The notes beneath the pieces are model-generated. The model did not search any database. It was not told where the DNA came from and saw only the letters and a program-made list of their open reading frames with translations. This document shows, piece after piece, positions 22,865 to 35,014 of a stretch of DNA of 64,000 bases; position 1 is the first letter of the stretch; each line of letters starts with the position of its first letter. This stretch comes from Cercis canadensis (taxonomy: Eukaryota; Streptophyta; Magnoliopsida; Fabales; Fabaceae). Both the position numbers and the translations under genes were made by a program. The stretch spans positions 1 through 64,000 of the forward strand of contig QAOA01001162.1 of NCBI GenBank assembly GCA_003255065.1, in the 5' to 3' direction.

Positions 22865-23744
22865 ACAGAGCCTTCATTGCATTAGCTGAAATGCCCCATT
22901 TTCATTTGTACAAGAACAGAGAAAGAAATACTAAGCAGTACACAACAACTGAGCACTTCAAAAAATTGATACATCATATATTCACCTTCACCACTAAATA
23001 ACTCATTGAACTATAAAACTTTAGTACTTCTATTCCGACACCACCCACCCAACTGCAGAGTTAATTAACTTTGTATTCCACTTGCGTTCTTTCTACATTT
23101 TTTTTTTCTTTCTCTTTCTCTGCAATTTATTCAGCTGTTGTGATGATTCAGGTTCAAACAATTTTTATAATTAGTGCTTGGGAATTTGCCTTACCACGCG
23201 CCTTCATGCACTTACGCATTTGTGGACAATAATAGTGTAATTAGTGTGTGCATGAAAAAAAGAAAATTTCCTCCTTCGCATAGGAATAATGGGGTTCATA
23301 AAATATGAGTCAAAACAATTAATTTTCAATAAAATGTATAAACAAAACAATACAGAAAGAGTGCTAAAAAAATAATATATGATGGTAATTTTCTGTAACA
23401 ATTTTAAACTCAATTTGACTTATATTATGTCTCTCAATTTTTGTGAGAATCAATTTCAAGATGTGAGTGCTGCTAGAACTTGATGAAATTGCATTACCTC
23501 TTAAGTAGCATAGCAATCACCATAATACAACTATTAGTTTCACATTAGTTATAAATAGTCTGTGTAGTTTAAAGACCAAATTTTTTGTTGGTTTCATTAG
23601 GCCTTCAATTTTTTATTCTTATGTGTTAAAAAATGCTCTAACAAAGGTATTCCATTATGATTTTAATGAGGTAATTAGTTTCAAAAGATAGGTATTTGGG
23701 ATAATTGCTTACAAATTGTATTATTGAGATTAAAAAAAAAAANA
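22864..23744. other. AT-rich intergenic, no gene seen
   Basis: No coding sequence recognised. There is a single N at 23743 in an A-run. Confidence 0.5.
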
Positions 23745-24110
23745 ACATTTTTTTTAGTCTTTGAAAAATGCAGTCACTGACAAATTCGTCCTTAAAAAAT
23801 TTTTGGTAACAAATTGGTCATTGAATTATTATTCCGCTGACAAATTAGTCATTCAGTAGATAAGATTAGTAAAAATAAAAAGAGGACTTAAAATGAGAAA
23901 AAAATGGCTTAAACATAGCTAGGCATGATCAATAAAAGAAATTTAGGAAATTGGTCTGTAGGGATCCATAACTTTTTTTCATTAAAGTACCAGAGGACTA
24001 ATTTGTCAGACGGAATAATAATTCAATGACTAATTTGTCACCGAAAATTTTTGGAGGACGACTTTGTCAATAATTGCATTTTTCAAGGACTAAAAATGAG
24101 TTTTACTCTA
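23745..24110. mobile_element. Foldback MITE with about 110-bp inverted repeats
   Basis: The left arm (TTTTTAGTCTTTGAAAAATGC onward, with three TGACAAATT-type words) is matched in inverse by the right arm (to GCATTTTTCAAGGACTAAAAA). The arms flank about 130 bp of unrelated DNA. There is no coding capacity. An N at the left edge prevents reading a target duplication. Confidence 0.75.
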
Positions 24111-24112
24111 AA

Positions 24113-24350
24113 ATAAAAGAACAATATAATATAAGAAAACGTGCCAAGAAGCAATTGTTTTTGTATACGATTTCTAACATATTTCCTATATTGTGTCATT
24201 TATAAAATTTACAAATAACTAATTATTTTAGAGCATATTGAGTAATTTCATTTTTTGAGATATTCACAATAATACTACAATGTACTGTAAGTCTTAATGA
24301 AACTCACCCAAACTTCACCAAAGAGGGTGGGATAGCTTATTCTTTGCCTT
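24113..24350. repeat. Half-copy of the MITE family seen at 34594-35005
   Basis: The block containing AAGAAAACGTGCCAA, then TTTATAAA and CTCACCCAA-type words, follows the same order as the right half of the complete element at 34.6 kb. Its left arm is missing. Confidence 0.55.
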
Positions 24351-24871
24351 AATAGATTGTATCAGTTACATGTGAAGTACAGACTTTTCACGCAACAATC
24401 ATTCAGCTACTTTCTTCTCTCTCCACCCTTAGTCAATAAGTCATAATAGATAATAATATTAAACCAGTTTTTCTCTCTCGGCAAATTCAACTGTGTATTT
24501 CCCCTTAATTAAAAAACCAGTTGCAAGTTTTCCCATGTGAGCCTGCACGATCTTTCAAGCTATTTCCTCATCCTGTCTCCCACGTTTTCTCTCCGCAACT
24601 TGCACTGCGTACCGAAGCATACTCCTCTTCTTATAACCAGTCCTGTCATAACAGCCTCGTAAATTACGTGTATTATGTTCTTATGTCTTTTTAAAAAAAA
24701 TTAAGCACTTGAATATTATACTATTCATAGTTCATAGTTCATAGTTCATAGTTTGGGGCCAATTATAAATATATGCATAACACTCGAGAGTTGTTTTGCT
24801 CTCACTGCAAAACTAATTGTTGACTTGATCTGGAGAGCATAGCTTAGCTTCCCTGTTTGCGCCAAGAGAAA

Positions 24872-27800
24872 ATGCAATCCTTCTTTTCATCCTCTTTGGC
24901 CCTCAATGTAAGTAACATATATATACCAACCCTGCTTTCTTGCTCTCTACGATTTCTTACCCTTCTTTAATTTTCTCTTTGTGCATAGGGAGAGACATTT
25001 ATATCTTGCTTCTCAGTTTGTTTTGCACTTTCCAGGCTATCAATATTCATATTGACTTTAACAAGCAGTTGAGCACTGTGAAGGCTTCAAGATCGCCAAG
25101 GGTTTGTAAAAAATGCTCTTTTCTCATTTGCACCTTCAAAACATTCTATGTTCTTTCGTAGAGAAATGCTAGCAACATTCACTTTGGACAGTCAATTTGA
25201 GTCTTCTGCCTATAAAAACAACGTGTATTATTTTTTGATTTCTTAGACCAACAACCTTTTGTTGGTGGATGTGGTTATTTAAAAGATAATACAAATGTTG
25301 CTTTTGTAAGAAGATCTAAAGAGACTGTGCAAAGTGAAGATTGCTAGCATTCATCTTCTTTCATCTATTCCACTTTTAAATCAATTTCATTTTAAATAAC
25401 TTGTTCTGTTTTCGCCAACTTACTAGTTAGTTACATAGTTAGACAACGTACACTCCATCCTTTGAGGCTAATTAAGGGGGATAGATGTGAACTTCATTTG
25501 ATTCTTCATCCATATGCTTTTTACACACATTTGATTTTTTTTGCCGATCACCTTTTGGTTTTTACACACATTTGATATAAATATGAACTTCTCGCCTCAT
25601 TTCACTACTTATTATTATACTAATTATTTTACTAAACATTTTTTCAAATAATTGATAATATTATTTTTGGACCGTTCTTGCATTTCAGTAGCATAACAAT
25701 TGTTGATGTGAAAAATAATTAATTTTGACCGTTAAAAAACAAATAGCTAAGATTAATTGCTTTCACATTAACGNAAATGTGAACTTCATTTGATTCTTCA
25801 TCCATGTGCTTTTTACACACATTTGATTTTTTTGCCGATCACCTTTTGGTTTTTACACACATTTGATATCTCGCCTCATTTCACTACTTATTATTATACT
25901 AATTATTTTACTAAACATTTTTTCAAATAATTGATAATATTATTTTTGGACCGTTCTTGCATTTCAGTAGCATAACAATTGTTGATGTGAAAAATAATTA
26001 ATTTTGACCGTTAAAAAACAAATAGCTAAGATTAATTGCTTTCACATTAACGATTGTTATACTGTTATGTTAGGGAGGTATCACATATATACCTCTTTGA
26101 TATAGTAGAATCACTCTTATTTTTTTAACATTTTATCAAACAATAAGTTAGTGTATAATTTATTCTAGTTTTTTCTACAAGATTTTCAGATGAGGTGTTG
26201 GTAGAAAGGAGTGAGAAGAGCGAGTATCATTGTTAAAAGTGAATAAGTCCATGGTGTGATTTTGGTTAGCAAAGTATTTATTTTCCCTTGTTTTCTTCTT
26301 TTCAGTTTTCTATCTCCATTTTGAATGTTTGTTTCTACAAGTAAATTTTTTTTAATTACAAAAAACTGCAATATGATGACAAAGATATTATTAAAATATA
26401 TGACACGTATACAACTCTTGACCTTAAACATCTTGATTTTTATGTTCCACATCTACAAATAATTCTAAAAGATGCATATAAATTAGAAAAACTTATTTTT
26501 TTCAGAAATGAAATGCTGGTTGCGGGACGGTGCTATGATGCAGATTGTGTTGTGCAGTAGTATAAAAAGTTTGTTTTTGAAAATTTTACAGATTTAATAA
26601 CTTATACGCATGTATTTTTGTAAAAAAAAAATTAAAAATATGTAATATATAATTAATTAGAGGATACATGTTTACTAGAATTACTAGAATAAGTTTACAT
26701 GAATAATTTACTTACCTAGGAATCCTGCAATTATTTCAAAAATAAATATTTTTTTTTGTCTTTGAATTATTTTTTAAATATCATTTATTTTTGTTGTCAC
26801 TTTAATATTCGAACAATCATTTTACTCGTCAAATTAATCCTTCGGAAGAGTGATCACTTAAATGATTAGTTTAGCAAGTGAAGTAATTATTCGATAACTA
26901 AAGTAACACCAAAAACAAAACAAAGAATAAAGTATTGCATAGTATACACAAAGAAATAGCGTATTACTGTATATGAGGAAAAATGTATTATTGAATTTAG
27001 ATGGTTTAATGAATTAAACTATCTAAATTCAAATTCTACCAACATTTGTACTAACAAAGTAAAAACAAACTTCTAAATTAGTTTTCACTATTGTGGACTC
27101 TTATTTTGCTAATGCAGTATGTGGACTAAAAATCTACACTGCTACACTTAACAAATTTAACTGGACCTAAAACTCTTGTAGATGGTTTTAATTCAATTGG
27201 AAGCCATATGCCAAATGCTAAGCAATTAAATGGTGGATTTACCATTTCTATTATTTTTTTTTAGCAAGAGTTAATCCATTGCAAAGCTAAGGCCTAAAAG
27301 AGATTATTTCACCTGCAAAAGAAAAAACAACAGCAGATATTATTTTGCAAACTTGACAATCAAAAATTCTAGTCTTGAAATGTTCCAAATCTTAATCTCA
27401 TTCTGTTTTAATTATTTGTATAGCATATTGCGAAAAAGAGGAAATCAGTTCTTGAGGCATATCCACATCCATTATAAACTGTGGAACTCAAAACCTATCT
27501 GAAAACTGTTTGATCAAATGTCCCACTGAATCCGATTCATATTGCCCATCTGACATGAAAAATTACCTATCAGCAGTAGCTATAGAAAATTTCTGATTAA
27601 AAGTTTGGACCCTTGTGTGCAATTGCATGTTTGACGCAGGGAAAAAACCTTATAAAGGCAGCCAAAGAGCAAGATAAAGATAATGGGAGGCTGTCCACTA
27701 TAGCAGTGATAGAAGAAAGTGTTTCAAGTGCCCAAAAGTTAATAGATGAGAAAAAGAGCCTACCTCCGTTGGTGGGTGCATTGAAAGTCACAGCAGAAGA

Positions 27801-30093
27801 AAATGTTGCTAGTTTCCACTTCCCTGGTCATAATAGAGGGCATGCTGCACCCTCTACATTAACTGAGCTTATAGGATCAAAACCATATCTTTATGATCTA
27901 ACCCCACTTCCTGAGCTTGATAACCTTGCATGTCCACGGGGTGCCATATTAGAAGCGCAAACAGAAGCAGCCAAACTTTTTGGATCATCAGAGACATGGT
28001 TTCTTGTTGGAGGCACTAGCTGTGGAATCCATGCAGCAATAATGGCAACTTGTTCGCCTGGAGAGTCTTTGATTGTTCCTAGGAATTGTCATTTATCAGC
28101 CATATCTGCCATGGTGTTATCTGGTGCACTGCCAAAGTACATCATTCCTGAGTATAATTACAATTGGGATATTGCTACCAAAGTCAATCCATTAGAGGTG
28201 AGTGTATGTGAATTCACATCTAAATATGGTTCTGCTTGAAATAGCATATATGAGTTAAATTATTTAAAAGAAAATGTATATTAGATAAATAAATTTATGT
28301 TCTTTTTGATGGTGTGCGTAATGGACTCCGCGTGTTTGTTACTATACATTAGAGGTGAGTGTATGTAAATTCACACCAAATAGGATTCTGTTTGAAATAG
28401 TAAAGCATGCATAAGTTAAATTATGTAATAGAAAATGTATATTAGATAGACAAATTTATGTTTTTTTTTTTTATGGTGTGTAATGGACTCAATCAGCGTA
28501 TTTGTTATTACACTTTAGAAGTGAGTGTACATGAATTAACACTAAATACGATTCTGTTTGAAATAGTAAAGCATGTATGAGTCAAATTATGTAATGAAAA
28601 GTGTATATTAGATGGACACATTTATGTTCTTTTGACGGTTTGTTAATGGACGAGGTGTATTTGTTACTACTCATTAGAGGTGAGTATACTTAGGATTCTA
28701 TTTGAAATGGTCAAACATGTATGCGTTAAATTATTTAACGGAAAATGTATATTAGCCAAATTTATGTTCTTTTTGATGGTGTGTGTAANATGAATTAACA
28801 CTAAATACGATTCTGTTTGAAATAGTAAAGCATGTATGAGTTAAATTATGTAATGAAAAGTGTATATTAGATAGACACATTTATGTTCTTTTGACGGTTT
28901 GTTAATGGACGAGGTGTATTTGTTACTACTCATTAGAGGTGAGTATACTTAGGATTCTATTTGAAATGGTCAAACATGTATGCGTTAAATTATTTAACGG
29001 AAAATGTATATTAGCCAAATTTATGTTCTTTTTGATGGTGTGTGTAATAGACTTGACGTGTTTGTTACTACAGGTATGGAGAGCAATTGAGGAGTTAGAA
29101 ATGGAAGGACGAAAAGCAGGTGCAGTTTTCATCACTTCCCCTACTTATCATGGTGTGTGCAGCAGCTTGAGTGAGATTTCTGAGCTATGCCATTCTCACC
29201 ACGTTCCACTGATTGTTGACGAGGCTCACGGGGCACACTTCAAATTTCATTCCGAACTACCTGACTCAGCACTTGAGCATGGGGCTGATCTAGCAGTGCA
29301 ATCCACACACAAAGTTCTGTGCTCTCTAACTCAGTCATCTATGTTACACATGTCAGGTAATATCGTAGATAAGGAAAGAGTTTCTAAATGTCTGCAAACT
29401 CTTCAAACCACAAGCCCAAGTCAATTGCTTTTAGCTTCTTTAGATGCTGCCAGAGCTCAACTTGGTGAAAGACCAGATACAATTTTCAACCAAGCTATGG
29501 AATTGGCCTATGAAGCAAGATTCTTGCTAAAACAAATTCCGGGCATCTCAGTGCTTGAAAATTCAAACTTTCCGGCCTTTGACCCGTTGCGGCTAACCAT
29601 AGGTTTCTGGCAGATTGGTTTTTCTGGATATGAGGTAGACCAAATCTTACACAGGGATCATGGAATCGTCTGTGAACTTGTTGGAAACAGATACATTACA
29701 TATGCACTTAATCTTGGTACTCGTAGGGAACATATCCAAAGGCTTGTATCAGGAATAAAGAACCTAGCTACAACCTCAATAAAACAAATTGAAAAAAGGG
29801 TGGAGCTTACTGTTACTGGTTATGCACCCTTTGTCTTTGATGACATAGTTGTAAGTTTGAGCCCCAGAGATGCCTTTTTTGCAAGTAAAAGGAGAGTGGC
29901 GTTAAAGGAGAGCCTTGGGAAGGTTTGTGGAGAGCTCATTTGTCCATTCCCACCAGGTATACCATTATTGATTCCTGGTGAGGTAATTAGTGAGAAAGCC
30001 TTGGATTATCCCTTGCTTTGTCAAAGCAAAGGTGCTTCTATTACTGGAACATCGGATCCCTCACTTTCTTCTCTAGTCGTTTGTCGTGTGTAA
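24872..30093 (+). CDS. Orn/Lys/Arg decarboxylase-like protein (PLP, fold-type I)
   Basis: Four exons join in phase at GT-AG sites: 24872-24907, 25036-25101, 27640-28197 and 29074-30093, giving 559 residues. The large exons carry the Orn/Lys/Arg decarboxylase major domain: FHFPGHNRG, ELDNL, GGTSCG, the aspartate motif VDEAHG (269-273) and QSTHK, whose Lys300 should hold pyridoxal phosphate. The C-terminal domain includes GYAPF and PFPPGIPLL. This is the bacterial-type fold, distinct from eukaryotic ornithine decarboxylase, and known in plants as a nuclear gene. A Ser/Phe-rich start (MQSFFSSSLALN) is compatible with a plastid transit peptide, though the two first exons are short and less certain. 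The substrate cannot be told from sequence. No stops or frameshifts were found. Confidence 0.87.
25485..26052. repeat. Direct repeat of about 285 bp around a single N (intron 2 of the decarboxylase)
   Basis: Bases 25485-25773 and 25775-26052 are near-identical apart from an 11-bp indel and a few substitutions. They meet at the N at 25774. Near the right end a short foldback (CATAACAATTGTTGATGTGAAA and its inverse) suggests a small MITE. Confidence 0.85.
28191..29073 (+). repeat. Tandem array of a roughly 160-bp unit forming intron 3 of the decarboxylase
   Basis: The exon-intron boundary string ATTAGAGGTGAGT recurs at about 28191, 28348, 28514 (as TTTAGAAGTGAG), 28673 and 28932. Each copy is followed by similar AT-rich sequence ending in GTGTTTGTTACTACA. 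The true acceptor (TTACTACAG before 29074) is the last copy of that end. An N at 28789 sits between two 258-bp identical-looking blocks (28531-28788 and 28790-29047), so the copy number may be inflated. Confidence 0.85.
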
Positions 30094-30649
30094 ACTATTT
30101 CCTGCATTGGTTGCTTGGATTATAGGATCAACTAGTTGATCCCATTAGGGATGTTCTTACTGCCAACCACGACATGTATGCCAATATTCTAACAAAATAA
30201 CTATTTCCTGCATCAAATTTATACAACATGACCCAATTTCTTGTTTGCATTATATACTTCTTTCATTTTGTATATATTATATACCTTTCATATTAATAAA
30301 TACAACTTGGAGAAATTTGGATATCAGCACAATATATATGACGACATGCTAACTAATAACTATGTTTGGCTCAATTGATTAGCTTGAGATGTGTCAATGT
30401 AAAGTTGATTCAGTTTGAGTCCTTCCACTGCTCTTTTATTGGTAGCATTTGCCTTACTTTGCATGTTATTTTCATAGTTTTATTTTGACTCTTAATGGTT
30501 GTCACATATACTTTAGTATTGTATACTTTTTTACTATAAGTTGACAAGTTCCTTGTTTTATCTTGTCATTTATTGTGATATGTTGTGGCTGCTCAATTTC
30601 TTTTGCATGTGTTCTTTAATTTCTTATTTTGAGCTAACTAATGTGTGTT
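30094..30649. other. 3' flank of the decarboxylase gene, no gene seen
   Basis: AT-rich, probably including the 3' UTR. No coding sequence recognised. Confidence 0.5.
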
Positions 30650-31330
30650 TCATGTGAGAGAGAGTCACAATCCTTGGGCCATTAGCAAAATCCTAAGGCG
30701 ATTCAGAGACTCGAAGAGCTTTTGTTTATTTTGATTACATTTGTTAATTATGTCCCCATCCCCTATTGGACAAGGACAAATATTGTAATATTTAAACTCA
30801 TACATTTGCATAGCATTTAGGAATGTGATTGTTCGTTTAGTATCCATAGGCCTCTTACCTATCATGGAGGGATAGGGCAATCCATCTGTATATAAGGTGG
30901 CTCACTCTATTGTTCCTAAGTGAGGATAAGCGCTACCACGAAGGGCACCATATGTGAGGAACAGGTGAAAGGATTTAAAGCACGTTAGTTGCATGCATTT
31001 CATGTTTAAATCTGTTACCAGTATTTTTATTTTTATTTCATTTGTGTAGTTTATTTGAGGAATGAATAAAATACATCTTTTGGCCATTTTATGATTCGCA
31101 CAACTAATTTTGGATAACCGGATATTATGAGGTGCCTAACACCTTTTTCATACACAAATTGACTCCCGAACCCTCTCTGGTTCACAGATCATTTTTTTAA
31201 ATTAAAAAGGATTTTTCAATTGTTTTCCGTTTTCTTAATACAATTGGTGACGACTTCAAGTTTTCTTTTAAAAATTAATCTTTTTTTTTTAAGTCCGTCA
31301 TTCGTATCGTAACGACCTTTGAGTATGTTG
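30650..31330 (+). mobile_element. Gypsy-type LTR remnant
   Basis: The segment GATATTATGAGGTGCCTAAC, then ACTCCCGAACCC, followed by CAATTGGTGACGACTTC resembles the LTR end and primer-binding region of large plant gypsy elements. No internal genes follow, so this is a fragment. The extent is approximate. Confidence 0.5.
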
Positions 31331-31478
31331 TGACAACCACTGATAGTGGTCCCAGTCAAAGCTAGCTAGCAACTAAGCGTAAGGATAGTAACGGCACTCT
31401 CTTTAGGGCGAGAATATACCACATATTTGGATAAATATTTGCTTGATGACTTATTGATAATCTCTGGTTTCTTAAATA

Positions 31479-32019
31479 GGCTAAAGCCCAACGAAACCAA
31501 TGAGTACATGACCGAAACTTAAGCTAATGGACTTCACTAAGTAAACAACAATCGTAAAGTACAGAAATGGAGAAACAGAATCCTAAACTAGCTCCAATGA
31601 CTAGTTGACTGGGCAACCTTGCATGTAAACGTGGGAAGCTGTTTTATTCCCTGCGTGATTTCCTCAACACCTTTGACAGCTTCCGCGAGCCATGCAGCGC
31701 CTATCTCACGAGCACCCATCATCCTNTTCTTAAGTGATCGAAACGGTACCTCGACACGACATTTAGTTCCTTGGGCTAAAGCCCAACGAAACCAATGAGT
31801 ACATGACCGAAACTTAGGCTACTGGACTTCACTAAGTAAACAACAACGTAAAGTACAGAAATGGAGAAACAGAATCCTAAACTAGCTCCAATGACTAGTT
31901 GACTGGGCAACCTTGCATGTAAACGTGGGAAGCTGTTTTATTCCCTGCGTGATTTCCTCAACACCTTTGACAGCTTCCGCGAGCCATGCAGCGCCTATCT
32001 CACGAGCACCCATCATCCT
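31479..32019. repeat. Direct repeat of about 247 bp separated by an N and 47 bp
   Basis: Bases 31479-31725 and 31774-32019 are nearly identical. The N is at 31726. On the minus strand both copies read MMGAREIGAAWLAEAVKGVE, a protein-like string of unknown family. Confidence 0.75.
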
Positions 32020-33866
32020 TGATACTTGGGGTTTGGCTTTAGGCGCCTCTCCGATCTACGTGGCCTATCAGCATCCTAGGAAGATTCTTAGAGTATGCTT
32101 TCTCCCATGAGCTAATCATGAGTTAATGTATAACAATGTATTTTCTTTGTCAAATTACACTTATCACCCCTAAAATTTTACCAAAATGATACTCCACCTC
32201 ATTTTAGAAAAATTTTCAAACACTTCTCATTGTTCTTTGCCTCAATCAAGTACTATTTTATTCTTAAGTTTCATTTATATTATTTTCCTTGAAATTATCT
32301 TCTTTTTTTTCGTTTATATCAGCTTTTGTTATCCGACTATTAAATTCTGTTTTTAGTTTTTGTTTGGGCAAAGCTCCAAATAATGGATTTGTTTCGATGT
32401 TACTCTATAGTATTTCTGTATTTATGCATGATAATCACATCTACGACATCCACCAAAGTGTCACTCTTCTAGCAACTCCCACAAAATAACCTAAACTACC
32501 CTTATTAAATACAACTTATCTCACAAAACTACATTTCTAATTAAGGATTTTTATGTCTTTTATGAATATATTTTAATTCTATTCCACATTAATTCCATAA
32601 AATTATCAAATTATAGAATAGGAATGACTATTTCATTCCATGCCATTCCATTCGTATTCCTATTTCCATTATGATTCCATNATTCTATGCCATTCCATTC
32701 GTATTCCTATTTCCATTATGATTCCATAATTTTCATTATGTGTACCAAACAAGCCTTAAGTGATCCAACTTAAATTTGTTTTTATCTAATTGAAATTCTT
32801 TCATGAAAGACATATAGAAAGTTAATGGAAAATGTTGTATATAATTAACCCAGGAGTTATATAAATGTCATCAGAGTGTACTTATTTGACTTCAATACAG
32901 TTATGGCTTATCAAACTAGCCATGAGGAAGAGGTAGATGGGTTAATATTTTATAATCATGTTAAAAAAGGATTCTATACCTAACTGAATGTCTATGACTT
33001 CAATCATTCAAATTTTGTCGTCCCAAGACTACTGTGTAGACCAGAAAAAGACTGCAGAAAATTATTTTCACAAGTGAAAAAATAAGGAGGAAAATAACTG
33101 TTACGAACTAAGGCACAACGCAAGTGGTGTTTGTGGTTTTCACAATAATATAACTTTAAAGCCAAAAGTGGGTCATCATCTAGATGCATATTGTGAAGAT
33201 ATATTACACTTGCTTCGAAAACAACCATCAATCCATTCAATTCAAGAGTTTAAGTTTTTTATTGAAGGTTTAGAATGGTTTTAGCACAAAAATTTGTTGA
33301 GTTCGATAGATGAACAAAACACATGCTCGTATATATTTTAAACTTTTTAAATGAAGGACTAATGAATGATTTTATATTTAATACTTAAAAAAAATATATT
33401 GAAAAGAATAGTAGGTATAACAAGAAGATACATCTAACCATGAGTAACAGAAGAACAAGAAGGTGAAAAATATATAAATATCGTTTATCTCATGTTACCA
33501 AAAGCAGTCTCAGATTTTGATGACTATGACCTTACTCCTTTACATTCTAACTTACTCCTATCCTATTGTATACTCTATAACCTAAAACATCAAAGTAGAA
33601 AAAAGCATATATAGATTGAAATCTAACTTCAACTAGCACTCTTCCTCCTGGAAATCTAAGAACTTGATACTTGTTGACAATCACAAGCAGTAAACAAAAC
33701 TTGAGCAACAGAGTTCATCCTGCAACTTATTGTCGGAATCTTGAGAGAACTACAAGCCTTGCTTCAGCCCATGCGTGGCTTTAACCTGTTATCCACACAC
33801 CCTTAAGTGTCAATTCCTAGATAAATTGGGATACATGAGCAGAAACTTAATAAAGTCAGTAGAAGA
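32020..33866. other. AT-rich intergenic, no gene seen
   Basis: Contains a 48-bp direct repeat at 32633-32680 and 32682-32728, joined by the N at 32681. Minus-strand frame 33240-33004 has no recognisable motif. Confidence 0.5.
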
Positions 33867-34118
33867 TTACTTGTTCTGAGTAGGATTCGGTCTGCTGGGT
33901 GGAATTCTTCTAAGGCTAGCAGCAACAACAGGCTCAGTTTTCTTTGTTCCTTTTCTTCCTAAGTTTGAATGTGAGAGAGCTTGGGAAGGTGAAGAAACCT
34001 TTGCAGCCAAAGAAGAAGCTGGTGGGTGAGGCCTAGCATGGCAGATATTCACCCCAATTGAAAGCATAATTGCAATGGCAAAGATAACTACAATGATTGA
34101 TTTGTAGAAGGATCTCAT
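33867..34118 (-). CDS. Small secreted peptide precursor with C-terminal IDA/CLE-like motif
   Basis: An 83-residue frame starts at ATG 34118. Residues 1 to about 28 form a signal peptide (IIVVIFAIAIMLSIGVNICHA), followed by a low-conservation, Ser/Ala/Lys-rich middle and a C-terminal RRIPPSRPNPTQNK. The end resembles the Pro-rich active motifs of IDA-like peptides (PPSxP...N), and more loosely CLE peptides (P...PNP...N). This is typical of plant prepropeptides processed to a 12-14-residue signal. A paralogue lies at 39173-39415 and a broken one at 44667-45436. No transcript evidence is available; the family assignment is tentative, but paralogue conservation of the ends supports a real gene. 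Confidence 0.65.
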   Translation of the reverse strand: MRSFYKSIIVVIFAIAIMLSIGVNICHARPHPPASSLAAKVSSPSQALSHSNLGRKGTKKTEPVVAASLRRIPPSRPNPTQNK

Positions 34119-34423
34119 GTTCTTGTTGACTTGGAGGATGTCTTTTACTGCTTATGCTTCTTGCAATGATGAGTTGAGACCATATATAATAACGCTGAGG
34201 ATGTGTGTTCTCTTGTAATATCTCCTTGACTAATGCTACACACCACTGCACACTTACACTTTTGACTCATCTAAAACTAACAAATTAAACTTTAAAGAAG
34301 AGTAATGTCACCTGCCCATTAATTAGGTTTACTCTAATTCACACCGACACCATTGACACAATCAAAAACTCAGCTAAGCCTACTTAAAACTTTTATATAG
34401 CTCAAATTTTATCAATTTAATAG

Positions 34424-34447
34424 ATATATATATATATATATATATAT
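34424..34447. repeat. (TA)n microsatellite
   Basis: An uninterrupted TA dinucleotide run upstream of the MITE. Confidence 0.8.
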
Positions 34448-34593
34448 GCTAGGTTAAGTGTTAATATTGTGCAATAATCATTTCCCTTTTAAGTAATTCT
34501 ACTAAAACTTCAATTTGATGATCAAAGATGACGCAAGCATACACACTAGGGTGTAAATATCATTGTTTATTATGTTAAATCAGTTTAATTTAA

Positions 34594-35005
34594 GGTGAGG
34601 GTTATGCTACCCCTCTAAGAGGGGGTAGCACTACTACCCTCCTCAGTTGAGTGGGATTCAGTGAGACTTACAGTGTGATTTTTTTTATCATTGCAAAGAT
34701 CTCAAAAAACTAAATCACTCAATATGTGTCAGAACACACAGTTTCTTATAAAATATAAGAATGATATGATATAAGAAAACGTGCCAAAAAATAAATTGAA
34801 AAAGATGTTTTCTCGTATGTTTTCTTATATCGTGTTGTTCTTGTATTTTATAAAGAACTGTGTGTTCTTACAGATACTTGATGACTCAATTTTTTAAAAT
34901 CTTTGCAATAACATTAAAATCACTTAATAAGTCTCATCTGAACCCACCCAACTGAGATGAGGAGTAGCACTACCCCCTCTTAGAGGAATTAACATAGTGC
35001 TCACC
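34594..35005. mobile_element. Mutator-like MITE, 412 bp, with 9-bp target duplication
   Basis: The two halves are inverted copies: the left arm begins GGTGAGGGTTATGCTAC and contains CTCTAAGAGGGGGTAGCA, and the right arm mirrors it and ends GTGCTCACC. The 9-bp string TTAATTTAA flanks it on both sides (34585-34593, 35006-35014). Long terminal inverted repeats and a 9-bp target duplication point to the Mutator superfamily. No coding capacity. Confidence 0.8.
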
Positions 35006-35014
35006 TTAATTTAA

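Noticed and set aside
28939-29073. Upstream extension of the last decarboxylase exon as a continuous coding frame
   Set aside because: It lies in the intron repeat array; the acceptor CAG at 29071-29073 joins in phase with the previous exon and the homologous protein continues there.
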